Assembly (NCBI RefSeq): GCF_900231165.1
Contig: NZ_LT960614.1
Location: 4,217,501-4,281,500, forward strand
Reading direction: 5' to 3'
Source of the DNA: Hartmannibacter diazotrophicus
GTDB lineage: Bacteria; Pseudomonadota; Alphaproteobacteria; Rhizobiales; Pleomorphomonadaceae
DNA length: 64,000 nt
Below, piece by piece: positions 16,588-25,335 of the stretch. Numbering within the stretch: position 1 is the stretch's first letter; every line of letters starts with the position of its first letter. A model generated the notes under the pieces. It made no database searches, was not told the DNA's origin, and was given only the letters and a program-made list of their open reading frames with translations. The position numbers and the translations under genes were made by a program.

Positions 16588-17496
16588 TCAAGCCTGTTCG
16601 AGAGCCGAGGGCCGGCCGCCAAGCACGGTGGTGATGGCCGCACCGGCCGCCGTGCCGCGCACTAAGCAGGTCGCGATATCGTGCCCGCCAAGATGAGCCG
16701 CGACATAGGCGGCAAGGAAAGCATCGCCCGCCCCCGTCGTATCGATCACGTCCGCGACAGGCGCGGGCGCCGAATATCGCAGCCCATCGGCAAGGGCTTC
16801 GGCGCCCTGCGCGCCTCGCTTGATGACGAGGGTCTTGTAGAGCGGACCGAGCCGCTGGAACTGCTCATCGGGATCGTTGCTGCCGGAAAGCAGCGCCGCC
16901 TCCGCCGCATTGGGGAAGCAGAAGTCCATGCCCCGCGTCCACTGAAGAAAATTCTCCACCCCGAATTCGGACAGGAAGGTGATGGATGACGGATCGATCG
17001 AGGTCGCGATCCCTGCCGCCTTGGCCTTGGCGAGGAAATCGAGCACGGCGGTCCGCGAGCCCGGCGCCACCAGCGCATAGGCCGAGACGTGCACGATCGC
17101 AGCGCCCGCAAGCAGCCCCTCCGGCAGGTCGGCGGATGACAGGGCATCGTTGGCGCCGCGGTCGGTGAAAAAGCTGCGCTCGCCGTCCGCCGCGACCAGC
17201 GTCACCAGCTTGCCGGACGGCAGATCGGCGTCTGAACCGAGATGCGCCTCGACGCCGGCGGCCGCGAAGTCCGTGACCAGTCGCGCATGATCCTCATGCC
17301 CGACACGCGCCACGAAGCGTGTTGGCACGCCGGCGTGGGCCAGCCAGCAGGCCTGGTTCGCCCCGGACCCGCCCGGCAACATGCGGATGGTCGCCCGGCA
17401 GTCGGACCCGCGCACCATCTCGCCCTTGGCACGGACGATGATGTCCGTCATCACATCGCCGATGACGACGACCGTCCCGATTGTCGTGTCAGCCAT
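16588..17496 (-). CDS. psuK: PfkB-family kinase, probable pseudouridine kinase
   Basis: A 302-residue ribokinase-like sugar kinase. The N-terminal signature GGSGANQACWLA binds the sugar. The C-terminal PfkB motif DTTGAGDAFLAAYVA holds the catalytic Asp of the GAGD segment. Its start at 17496 overlaps the end of psuG by 6-8 bases. In the known pathway PsuK phosphorylates pseudouridine to its 5'-phosphate, which PsuG cleaves. The assignment to pseudouridine rests on this coupling to psuG, since PfkB sequences alone do not fix the substrate. Confidence 0.82.
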   Translation of the reverse strand: MADTTIGTVVVIGDVMTDIIVRAKGEMVRGSDCRATIRMLPGGSGANQACWLAHAGVPTRFVARVGHEDHARLVTDFAAAGVEAHLGSDADLPSGKLVTLVAADGERSFFTDRGANDALSSADLPEGLLAGAAIVHVSAYALVAPGSRTAVLDFLAKAKAAGIATSIDPSSITFLSEFGVENFLQWTRGMDFCFPNAAEAALLSGSNDPDEQFQRLGPLYKTLVIKRGAQGAEALADGLRYSAPAPVADVIDTTGAGDAFLAAYVAAHLGGHDIATCLVRGTAAGAAITTVLGGRPSALEQA

Positions 17497-18406
17497 TGCT
17501 GCCGGCCAGCGCCACGGCAATACGCGCGGCCAGCGCGGCGTTGTTCTTCACCAAGGCGATATTGGCAACGAGGCTGCGCCCGTCGGTCAATTCCAGGATG
17601 CGCTGGAGCAGGAAGGGCGTCAGCGCCTTGCGGGTAACGCCCTTTGCCTCCGCCTCGGCGATCGCTTCCGCGATCCGCTGGTCGATCATGGCGCTGTCGA
17701 GCGCGTCGGCCTCCGGGATCGGGTTGGCGATGAGAAGGCCGCTGGAAAAACCGAGCGCCCGATGGGTGGCGATCACAGACGCGATTTCCTCGGGGCTGTC
17801 GCAGGCAAAATCGACCGTCTCGCCGCTCTCGCGTGTGAAGAAGGCCGGAAAGGCCGTCGACCGGTAGCCGAGCACCGGAACGCCGTGGGTCTCGAGGAAT
17901 TCCAGCGTCTTCGGGATGTCGAGGATCGATTTCGCCCCGGCGCAGACGACGGTCACGGGCGTTTGCGAAAGCTCGATGAGATCGGCGGAAATGTCGAAGG
18001 TTTCTTCCGCGCCCCTGTGCACCCCGCCGACGCCGCCCGTCGCGAAAACCGGAATGCCGGCCTTGGCGGCGATCACCATGGTCGCGGCCACCGTTGTGCC
18101 TGCCGTCCCGCCACGCACCATGATCGGGGCAAGGTCCCGGCGCGTCGCCTTGAAGACGTCCTTCGCCTGGCCGAGCCGGTCAAGCGTTGCCTCGTCCAGC
18201 CCCGCCACCAGCTTGCCATTGAGCACGGCGATGGTCGCAGGCACGGCCCCGTTCTCCCGCACCGTGGCTTCGACGGCCCGCGCCGTCTCGACATTTTGCG
18301 GATAGGGCATGCCGTGGGTGATGATAGTGGATTCCAGCGCCACGACCGGCCGCCCCGCCGCAAGCGCGGCCGCGACCTCGGGACTGGTGATCACATCGGT
18401 CTGCAT
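17489..18406 (-). CDS. psuG: Pseudouridine-5'-phosphate glycosidase
   Basis: A 305-residue enzyme that splits the C-C glycosidic bond of pseudouridine 5'-phosphate to uracil and ribose 5-phosphate. Strongly conserved family segments are present: VALESTIITHGMPYPQN at the N-terminus, GGTAGTTVAATM, FATGGVGGVHRG, VVCAGAKSILDI, and GLLIANPIPE. I start at the ATG at 18406, which leaves no long tail before the conserved core. It is coupled to psuK by overlap. No pseudouridine transporter gene is adjacent. Confidence 0.95.
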   Translation of the reverse strand: MQTDVITSPEVAAALAAGRPVVALESTIITHGMPYPQNVETARAVEATVRENGAVPATIAVLNGKLVAGLDEATLDRLGQAKDVFKATRRDLAPIMVRGGTAGTTVAATMVIAAKAGIPVFATGGVGGVHRGAEETFDISADLIELSQTPVTVVCAGAKSILDIPKTLEFLETHGVPVLGYRSTAFPAFFTRESGETVDFACDSPEEIASVIATHRALGFSSGLLIANPIPEADALDSAMIDQRIAEAIAEAEAKGVTRKALTPFLLQRILELTDGRSLVANIALVKNNAALAARIAVALAGSNG

Positions 18407-18609
18407 AGAATTCTTGTGTCCGTTTCTGGAAGGCTGGCGTATCGCGCCGGATGGTGCCGATCCATAGGCCGACCCGGCCCCCGTCAGCAAGCCCGCCGAT
18501 GCAGGCCCGCCCGTACATGACCGCCGGGAAGCAACGGCAACGACCTGAAAACCAGCGGCAGGACGATGGCGCGGTGCGCGGAGATTGCCCCCGCGCACCA
18601 CGCGGCCAT

Positions 18610-19332
18610 TCAGTCGAGATTGGTAACGATGCCGGTTTTCAGGTCATAGATCGCAGCGACAATCTTGAGCTTTCCGCCATCGACGAGGTCTGCGATAGGC
18701 CTGCTCGTCGCCGTCAGCCGTGCTGCGGTTCGCCGCGCGCTTTCCATGGCGGTGTTGTCGACGAAATCGCCGGGCTCGCCCTGCACGGCAATCGCCGCCG
18801 GCACGATGGGTTCGATCATCGGTCCGATGGCGCCGGGATAGGTCGCCTTCTTCGTCACGACATTGCAGGCGGCGCTCGCCGCGCCGCAGCCGGTGTGAGC
18901 AAGCACGACGACAAGTGGCGAGCCGAGCACGGCCGTGCCGTACTCGATGGTGCCGAGCGTCGCGGTATCGACCAGGTTGCCGGCGTTCCGGGCAACGAAG
19001 AGTTCGCCGACACCATGGCCGCCAAAGATCAGTTCGGGAGGGACGCGGCTGTCGGCGCAGCTGACGATCGTCGCCCATGGCGCCTGATGACCGGCGACGG
19101 ATGCCCGCTTCGCGGCAAGATCGATCGAACAGAGTTCCGGAGTGCGCACATAGCGCTCGTTGCCCGATTTCAGCCTGGCAAGCGCTTCGCCGGGCGAGAG
19201 CGCGGTCGCGGCGCCATCGGCGGCCCGTGCCTGCGGGGCCCCGCCATCCAGCCCGAGCGCGACCAGGCCGGCCACGCCCAGTGTCAGCAGATGACGTCGA
19301 CCGATCCCGGCCGTCTCACACTTTTCACACAT
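18610..19332 (-). CDS. Beta-class carbonic anhydrase with a twin-arginine-like leader
   Basis: A 240-residue carbonic anhydrase. Zinc ligands and the catalytic dyad are visible: Cys92, Asp94 and Arg96 in SCADSR, then His146 and Cys149 in HTGCG. The first 38 residues contain GRRHLLTLG followed by a hydrophobic stretch and an Ala-rich cleavage site (QARA). This looks like a Tat or Sec export signal, with the unusual feature of two cysteines before the Arg pair. Family members interconvert CO2 and bicarbonate; export would place the activity in the periplasm. The ATG at 19332 has AAAGG about 8 bases before it. Confidence 0.9.
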   Translation of the reverse strand: MCEKCETAGIGRRHLLTLGVAGLVALGLDGGAPQARAADGAATALSPGEALARLKSGNERYVRTPELCSIDLAAKRASVAGHQAPWATIVSCADSRVPPELIFGGHGVGELFVARNAGNLVDTATLGTIEYGTAVLGSPLVVVLAHTGCGAASAACNVVTKKATYPGAIGPMIEPIVPAAIAVQGEPGDFVDNTAMESARRTAARLTATSRPIADLVDGGKLKIVAAIYDLKTGIVTNLD

Positions 19333-19517
19333 GTACGCACCTTTTCTTTCCAAACCCCAAGGTGGGGCGTTAAGTCGTCTTAGAAATATTTCGGCGTCCG
19401 TATAAAGACATGATTCACCAATGATCTCGCGCCGCGCGCCTTTTCACTCTTATGATAGAATTTGTCTCTTATTTTGAATGTCACGAACAGCACTCGGTCA
19501 TTTCGGGAATATTAGCG

Positions 19518-19766
19518 ATGCAGCAGACCATTCGAGAATTGATTTCGAAGCACGGCGGAATTGAGGGCAAGGCGCTCGACGAGACAAGTGACCTTTACGA
19601 TGCCGGCCTGACGTCGTTTGCCTCCGTCCAGCTGATGCTGGGACTGGAAGACACCTTTGACATCGAGTTTCCCGAAACGATGCTGAACCGGCGAACCTTC
19701 CAGTCGATCGCCTCGATTGCGGCGGCCGTCGCCGAGCTCGTCGGCGATCATGAGAATGCATCATGA
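19518..19766 (+). CDS. Acyl-carrier-protein-like carrier for an aminoacyl group
   Basis: An 82-residue phosphopantetheine carrier protein. The attachment site is Ser33 in DAGLTSFASVQ, where DSL of fatty-acid ACP is replaced by LTS. The rest forms the four-helix ACP pattern with DTFDIEFPETML in helix II/III. I start at the ATG at 19518, after GGGAA; the extra 22 residues upstream look unlike a carrier protein. It overlaps the next gene (ATGA) and is followed by an amino acid:[carrier protein] ligase, so it is most likely the acceptor of that enzyme and not a fatty-acid ACP. Confidence 0.9.
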   Translation: MQQTIRELISKHGGIEGKALDETSDLYDAGLTSFASVQLMLGLEDTFDIEFPETMLNRRTFQSIASIAAAVAELVGDHENAS

Positions 19767-20962
19767 GCGCCATCGAACGGATTGACGCCAAGGCCCCGGC
19801 CCAGACCGAGAGTCTCAGCGAACGCGCGCGCGAAGTCGCCGCCGTCGCGGCCGCCCACGCCGATGACGTCGACCGCAAGGCCCGCTTCCCGCACGAAGCC
19901 ATCGCCGCCATGAAGGTGAAGGGCCTCCTTGGCATCATGGTGCCGGCCGCACTCGGCGGCGAAGGCGCGAGCCTTGCCGAGGTCGCCGAGGTCACCTCAG
20001 CCATCGGCCAGGCCTGCGCGGCGTCCGGCATGATCTTCGCCATGCACCAGATCAAGATGTCGAGCCTCGTCTCGCATGGCGTCGAGAGTGCGTGGCATTC
20101 CGAATTCATGAGCCGTGTTGCCAGGGAGCAGCTTCTGCTCGCCTCGGCGACGACCGAGGCCGGCATCGGCGGCGATCTGCGCAACTCCATCTGTGCGGTC
20201 GAGGTCGAGGGCGACAAGGCGCGGCTGGAAAAGGCCGCGACCGTCATTTCCTACGGCTCCCACGCGGACGCCATCCTCGCGACCTCGCGCCGCCACCCCG
20301 ACGCTCCCTCGTCGGACCAGGTCATGACCGTGCTCGTCAAGGGCCAGTACGATCTGGAAAAGACCAACGACTGGGACACGCTCGGCATGCGCGGCACCTG
20401 CTCGGATGGCTTCATGCTGCGCGGCGAAGTCGCCGCTGAGCAGATTTTCCCCAAGCCCTTCGCGGAAATCGCCGCCCAGTCGATGCTGGCGACCTCGCAT
20501 CTGCTCTGGGCCTCGCTCTGGCACGGCATTGCCGTCGACGCATTTGCCCGCGCCCAATCCTTCGTGCGCGCCGCCGCCCGCAAGCAGCCGAGCGCAACGC
20601 CCCCCGGCGCGCTGCGACTGGCCGAGGCCGGCAGCGTCCTGCAGGCCATGCGCTCGGGCATCCGGTCGGGTCTGGAACGCTTCGAGGCTGCCAAGGCCGA
20701 TCCGGACGTGCTCTCCTCGATGGGGTTCGCCGTCGCCATGAACAACGTCAAGGTTGCCGCCTCCGAGCAGGTGCTCGCCGTCGTCGACCAGGCGCTGCTG
20801 GTCACCGGTATCCTCGGCTACAAGAACGGCACGCCCTACAGTGTCGGCCGGCATCTGCGCGATGCCCACTCCGCGCGGCTGATGATCAGCAACGACCGCA
20901 TCCTCGCCAACACGTCGAACCTGCTGCTCGTGCAGCGGCAGGACGCCAGCCTTCTGAGGTAA
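19763..20962 (+). CDS. Acyl-CoA-dehydrogenase-like flavoprotein
   Basis: A 399-residue protein of the acyl-CoA dehydrogenase superfamily. The N-terminal helical domain (about 15-120), a middle beta domain with [13 protein letters not shown], and a C-terminal helical domain can be recognised, ending in [13 protein letters not shown]. The usual EGT segment with the catalytic Glu of many dehydrogenases is absent (MISNDR instead), so the base may lie elsewhere or the activity may differ. Sandwiched between a carrier protein and its ligase, it probably acts on a carrier-bound aminoacyl or acyl group. It overlaps the carrier gene by 4 bases. Confidence 0.82.
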   Translation: MSAIERIDAKAPAQTESLSERAREVAAVAAAHADDVDRKARFPHEAIAAMKVKGLLGIMVPAALGGEGASLAEVAEVTSAIGQACAASGMIFAMHQIKMSSLVSHGVESAWHSEFMSRVAREQLLLASATTEAGIGGDLRNSICAVEVEGDKARLEKAATVISYGSHADAILATSRRHPDAPSSDQVMTVLVKGQYDLEKTNDWDTLGMRGTCSDGFMLRGEVAAEQIFPKPFAEIAAQSMLATSHLLWASLWHGIAVDAFARAQSFVRAAARKQPSATPPGALRLAEAGSVLQAMRSGIRSGLERFEAAKADPDVLSSMGFAVAMNNVKVAASEQVLAVVDQALLVTGILGYKNGTPYSVGRHLRDAHSARLMISNDRILANTSNLLLVQRQDASLLR

Positions 20963-20967
20963 CCACC

Positions 20968-21876
20968 ATGGATGTTCAGGGCAGTTTCCTCGATCAGCTC
21001 TTCGACCGCGGATTGCTGATCGAGACGGGCGTCGACGGCCTTTACGGCCGCAGCGGCGTTTTCGAAGACGTCATCGCCCGCTTCGATGCGCTGGTGACCC
21101 GCTATGGCGAGGCCGACGGTGCCGAGGTGATGCGCTTTCCTCCCGGCATGAGCCGGCCGCATTTCGAAAAGAGCGGCTATCTGAAGAGCTTTCCCCAGCT
21201 TGCCGGCACGGTGCACAGCTTCTGCGGCGACGATCAGGGTCACGCCCGCATCATCGAATGCCTTGCGACCGGCGAGGACTGGACCGGCGAACAGAAGGCG
21301 ACGGACGTCGTCCTGACGCCTGCGGCCTGCTACCCTCTCTATCCGGTGATCGCCAAGCGCGGCCCCCTGCCGCCGGAAGGCCGGCTCTTCGACCTCCAGT
21401 CCTATTGCTTCCGCCACGAGCCCTCGCTGGAGCCGACCCGGATGCAGCTCTTCCGCATGCGCGAGTATGTCCGCGCCGGAACGCCCGAGCAGGTGGTGGA
21501 CTTCCGCGAGAGCTGGCTGGAGCGAGGCCAGGAACTCATCAAGTCGCTGGCACTGCCGATGAAGGTCGATGTCGCCAACGACCCCTTCTTCGGCCGTGCC
21601 GGACGCATGATGAAGGTGAACCAGCGCGACCAGGGCCTGAAGTTCGAGCTTCTGGTGCCGGTCAACAGCGAGGAAAGCCCGACGGCCTGCCTCAGCTTCA
21701 ACTATCACCAGAACCATTTCGGCCAGACCTGGGGCATCGCCACGGACGCCGGCGAGACGGCCCATACCGCCTGCGTCGGCTTTGGCCTCGAACGCGTGGC
21801 GCTCGCGCTCTTCCGCCACCACGGCCTTGACGTGAAGACCTGGCCGAAGCCCGTCCGCGAAACGCTCTGGGGTTGA
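20968..21876 (+). CDS. Amino acid:[carrier protein] ligase (class II aaRS homologue)
   Basis: A 302-residue truncated seryl-tRNA-synthetase homologue without a tRNA-binding arm. Motif 2 appears as CFRHEPS...MQLFRMREY and motif 3 as [12 protein letters not shown]. Three residues fit the zinc site of atypical SerRS and of the Bradyrhizobium ligases: Cys121 (AACYPLYP), Glu166 (RMREY) and Cys269 (TACVGFG). Known members (Bll0957 type) activate glycine or alanine with ATP and load it on the phosphopantetheine of a small carrier protein rather than tRNA. The carrier gene lies two genes upstream. Which amino acid is used cannot be judged safely from the sequence. Confidence 0.92.
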   Translation: MDVQGSFLDQLFDRGLLIETGVDGLYGRSGVFEDVIARFDALVTRYGEADGAEVMRFPPGMSRPHFEKSGYLKSFPQLAGTVHSFCGDDQGHARIIECLATGEDWTGEQKATDVVLTPAACYPLYPVIAKRGPLPPEGRLFDLQSYCFRHEPSLEPTRMQLFRMREYVRAGTPEQVVDFRESWLERGQELIKSLALPMKVDVANDPFFGRAGRMMKVNQRDQGLKFELLVPVNSEESPTACLSFNYHQNHFGQTWGIATDAGETAHTACVGFGLERVALALFRHHGLDVKTWPKPVRETLWG

Positions 21877-22880
21877 CGATCATGCCGCAGCCGACCACGC
21901 AGGACCGCGCGTCGGCGGCCTTTGACGCGGCCGTCTTTCCCGCGCTCGATCCGTCCGCCTATGAGCGTCACCCGCTGCATTCGGCCGACCGAATCTGGCC
22001 GGAAACCAACTGCTTCATGGATCTGTGGATCGAGGTTCTGGCAAGCCTCGGCCACGCGCCGGAGGCCATGCTCGGCTTCACGGTGACGCAGGATTTCGAG
22101 GGCGACCAGGCGACCTTCTTCAAGGTGCCCGCGGCCGACCTTGAGGCGATCTACGGCCTGAGGCTTCAGGAACTGGCGATCTTCGAGCATGTCGAGGATC
22201 ACGTGACGACCCAGATCGCCCGTGGCCGGCTCTGCCTCGTGGAGGTCGACGGCTTCTACCTGCCGGATACGCAGGGTGTGGCCTATCACACGGAGCACGG
22301 CAAGACGACGGTCGCCATCAACCGGCTCGACATCACCGGACGGCGGATGGAGTATTTCCACAACGCCGGCTATTTCACCCTCGAAGGCGAGGATTTCGAC
22401 GGCGTCTTCCAGCGCACGCCCGGTGCCGACGGCGAACGGCCGCTGTTCCTGCCCTATACGGAATTCGTGAAGTTCGGCCCCGCCCCCGAGGACGGGAACA
22501 TGAAGGCCGACGCCTGCAAGCGCCTTGCCTCCGCTCTGGCCCAGCGCCCGGCGGAAAACCCGATCGCGGCCTTCGCCGCCGTCTTCCCGGCGCAGGCCGA
22601 AAACCTTGCCGGTCGGCCCTTTGCCGCCTTCCATCACTACGCCTTCAACACGCTGCGACAGTTCGGCTCGAACTTCGAACTGCTCGCCAGCCACCTCGAC
22701 TGGCTCGGCGAGGACGGTGCTGACGCCCGCGCCATTGCCGAGACGATGAAGAGCGCCCAGTTCCAGCTTGCCCGCGCGGTCAATCGCGGCAAGTTCGAAA
22801 AGCTCACGGGCGTCCTCGATCCGGCGGTGGCGGCATGGGACCGGCTGATGGCCGATCTGGAGACAAGGTTCAAAGCGTGA
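21873..22880 (+). CDS. DUF1839-family protein
   Basis: A protein of about 332-335 residues (TTG at 21873 or ATG at 21882). I recognise it as DUF1839, a family of unknown function. An N-terminal Cys sits in [17 protein letters not shown], followed by [29 protein letters not shown]. The arrangement of an early Cys and a later His before a beta strand recalls BtrH-type transferases that move acyl groups from carrier proteins; this comparison is my inference. The gene overlaps the ligase upstream and the glycosidase downstream (GTGA), so it is clearly part of the carrier-protein pathway. The C-terminal half is helical. Confidence 0.75.
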   Translation: MTIMPQPTTQDRASAAFDAAVFPALDPSAYERHPLHSADRIWPETNCFMDLWIEVLASLGHAPEAMLGFTVTQDFEGDQATFFKVPAADLEAIYGLRLQELAIFEHVEDHVTTQIARGRLCLVEVDGFYLPDTQGVAYHTEHGKTTVAINRLDITGRRMEYFHNAGYFTLEGEDFDGVFQRTPGADGERPLFLPYTEFVKFGPAPEDGNMKADACKRLASALAQRPAENPIAAFAAVFPAQAENLAGRPFAAFHHYAFNTLRQFGSNFELLASHLDWLGEDGADARAIAETMKSAQFQLARAVNRGKFEKLTGVLDPAVAAWDRLMADLETRFKA

Positions 22881-25333
22881 CGACGTTCCAGGATCGCGCT
22901 GTGTCCCCGTCCGCATGCATCGGCGCGTTCTCCCTGATCTCGACGCCGGCCGGCGCTTTCAGGGCGCCCGACGGTCTTCCCGACGCGGACGCCATCCCCG
23001 CGCCCGTGCCGGGCACCGTGGCAGAGGCTCTGGCAGCGGCCGGATGCTTCGACCGCAACGACCCGACACCGCTTCACGACGACGATCACTGGTATCTCGC
23101 GCCGCTTTCCGGCGAGGGCCGCTTCCGCCTCGTCTTCGATGGTCTTGCGACTTTCTGCGACGTCTATCTCGATGGTGAGCGGATCGCCGCAACGAAGAAT
23201 ATGTTCGTGCAGCATACATGTAACGTGTCGCTGTCGGGCACGCACCGGCTGGCCCTGTGCTTCCGCGCGCTGCGGCCGGAACTCGGCAAGAAGGGCCCCC
23301 GCGCCCGCTGGCGGCCGCAGATGATTCCCAATCAGGGCCTTCGCCTCGTCCGCACCACGCTGCTCGGCCATATGCCCGGCTGGTGCCCGAGCATCGAAGC
23401 GATCGGCCCCTATCGTCCGATCCGCATCGAAGCGCTTGACCGGCCGGTCGTCCGCCGTGCGCGCATCACACCGGACTTCGACGGCAAGGGTTCGCTCGAC
23501 GTTGAACTTGAGATCGAGGGCGCGGCCGGCAATGCCAGCCTGTCCTGCGCCGGCGGGACGACGGTCCTCACCTCCGACGACGGCAAGACGTTTTCAGGCC
23601 GGCTCGATAGTCTCGATGTCGAGCCCTGGTGGCCGGCCACCCATGGCGGCCAGCCGCTTTACCCCGTGAGCCTGACCGTCGGCGACACGACGCTCGATCT
23701 CGGCCGCACCGGTTTTCGCCGCATCGAGGCCGATCGTGGAGAGGACGGCAAGGGCTTCGGCCTCAGGGTCAACGGCACGCCCGTCTTCTGCCGTGGCGCC
23801 TGCTGGACCAACGCCGATATCCTGAGCCTTGCCGGCGCGCGCCAGAACTACGAGCCCTTCCTGCGTCTTGCCGCCGAGGCCGGCATGAACATGATCCGCG
23901 TTGGCGGCACCATGCTCTATGAAAGCCCGGACTTCTTCGCGCTTTGCGACGAACTGGGCCTGATGGTCTGGCAGGAGTTCGTCTTCGCCAACTTCGACTA
24001 TCCCGTCCGCGATCCCGACTTTGTCGCCGAGGTCCAACGGGAGGCCGAAAGCGTCCTGACGTCCATCGCCGGCTCGCCATCCCTTGCGGTTCTGTGCGGC
24101 GGCAGCGAGGCGATGCAGCAGGGCGCGATGATGGGCTTGCCCGAAAGCGCCTGGCGCTCGCCGCTCTTCACCGACATCCTCGCTGGGGCTGCCGCGCGGC
24201 TCCGCCCCGACGTACCCTATGTGGAGAATTCGCCCTCGGGCGGCGCCCTGCCCTTCCTTCCGAACGAGGGCGTCGGGCACTACTACGGCGTCGGCGCCTA
24301 TATGCGTCCGTTGGAGGATGCGCGCCGCGCCAACGTCCGTTTCGCCGCCGAAAGCCTTGCCTTCGCCAACGTGCCCGACGAGGTGTCCCTCAAGACAACG
24401 CTGAACGTTCCGGCCGTGCATCATCCACGCTGGAAGGCGGGCGTTCCGCGCGATCTCGGCGCCTCCTGGGATTTCGAGGACGTGCGCGACCACTATCTCG
24501 CCCTCCTCTACGAGGTCGATCCGGCGCGTCTGCGCCGCGAGGACCCGGTCCGTTACCTCGACCTGTCGCGCGCCGTCAGCGCCGAGGTGATGGCGGCGAC
24601 CTTCGACGAGTGGCGGCGCGCAGGATCGTCCTGCGCCGGCGCGCTGGTCTGGACGCTTCAGGATCTTGCCGCCGGCGCCGGCTGGGGTATCATCTGTTCG
24701 GACCGCAATCCGAAGCCGGCATGGCATGGCCTGAAGACAGCCTTTCAGCCCATCCGCGTGATCCTCACGGACGAGGGCACCAACGGCCTTGCCATCCATC
24801 TCGTCAACGAGACGCCCGAGGCCATCGAGACGACGGTTTCCCTGACGGCCCTTCGCGAGGGTCGCCAGCCCGTTCTCTCCGCCAAAAAGGACATGGAACT
24901 GCCGCCGCGCTCGGTCCAGTCGATCAACGCCTTCGAGCTGACCGGCGCCTTCTTCGACCTCACCTATGCCTACCGCTTCGGCCCGCCGAGCCATGATGCG
25001 GTGGTGGCAGGCCTGTCCGGTCCCGACGGCATGCTTCTCTCGCAGACCGTCCATTTTCCGCTTGGCCGCGGCAATGCCCGGCACGATCTTGGACTGGAAG
25101 CGACGCTGATTGAGGACGGCGGCTATTGGCTGGAGATCTCCACCGCCCGCCTCGCCCAGTCGGTCCATATCGTCGACGAGCACTTTCGCGGCGAAGCAGA
25201 ATGGTTCCACCTACCGCCCGTCGCGCCGCGCCGCATTCGCCTCCTCCCGCGCGCCAACGCTCCCGAAGGGGCAAGGCCGTCCGGCGAACTCATCGCCGTC
25301 AACGGTCTTCGCGGCGCGCGATACGGCGGCTGA
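22877..25333 (+). CDS. Glycoside hydrolase family 2, beta-mannosidase-like, without signal peptide
   Basis: An 818-residue GH2 enzyme. The N-terminal jelly-roll sugar-binding domain (about 10-190) includes GLATFCDVYLDGERI. An Ig-like domain follows, then a TIM barrel starting at GLRVNGTPVFCRGACW. The likely acid/base is Glu411 (CGGSEAM) and the nucleophile Glu492 (FAAESLAF). C-terminal Ig-like domains follow (about 650-818). The start is a GTG whose last bases form the stop of the DUF1839 gene, so translation is coupled. With no export signal it should act in the cytoplasm, perhaps on a glycoside made or imported by this locus. Confidence 0.85.
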   Translation: MTTFQDRAVSPSACIGAFSLISTPAGAFRAPDGLPDADAIPAPVPGTVAEALAAAGCFDRNDPTPLHDDDHWYLAPLSGEGRFRLVFDGLATFCDVYLDGERIAATKNMFVQHTCNVSLSGTHRLALCFRALRPELGKKGPRARWRPQMIPNQGLRLVRTTLLGHMPGWCPSIEAIGPYRPIRIEALDRPVVRRARITPDFDGKGSLDVELEIEGAAGNASLSCAGGTTVLTSDDGKTFSGRLDSLDVEPWWPATHGGQPLYPVSLTVGDTTLDLGRTGFRRIEADRGEDGKGFGLRVNGTPVFCRGACWTNADILSLAGARQNYEPFLRLAAEAGMNMIRVGGTMLYESPDFFALCDELGLMVWQEFVFANFDYPVRDPDFVAEVQREAESVLTSIAGSPSLAVLCGGSEAMQQGAMMGLPESAWRSPLFTDILAGAAARLRPDVPYVENSPSGGALPFLPNEGVGHYYGVGAYMRPLEDARRANVRFAAESLAFANVPDEVSLKTTLNVPAVHHPRWKAGVPRDLGASWDFEDVRDHYLALLYEVDPARLRREDPVRYLDLSRAVSAEVMAATFDEWRRAGSSCAGALVWTLQDLAAGAGWGIICSDRNPKPAWHGLKTAFQPIRVILTDEGTNGLAIHLVNETPEAIETTVSLTALREGRQPVLSAKKDMELPPRSVQSINAFELTGAFFDLTYAYRFGPPSHDAVVAGLSGPDGMLLSQTVHFPLGRGNARHDLGLEATLIEDGGYWLEISTARLAQSVHIVDEHFRGEAEWFHLPPVAPRRIRLLPRANAPEGARPSGELIAVNGLRGARYGG

Positions 25334-25335
25334 TC

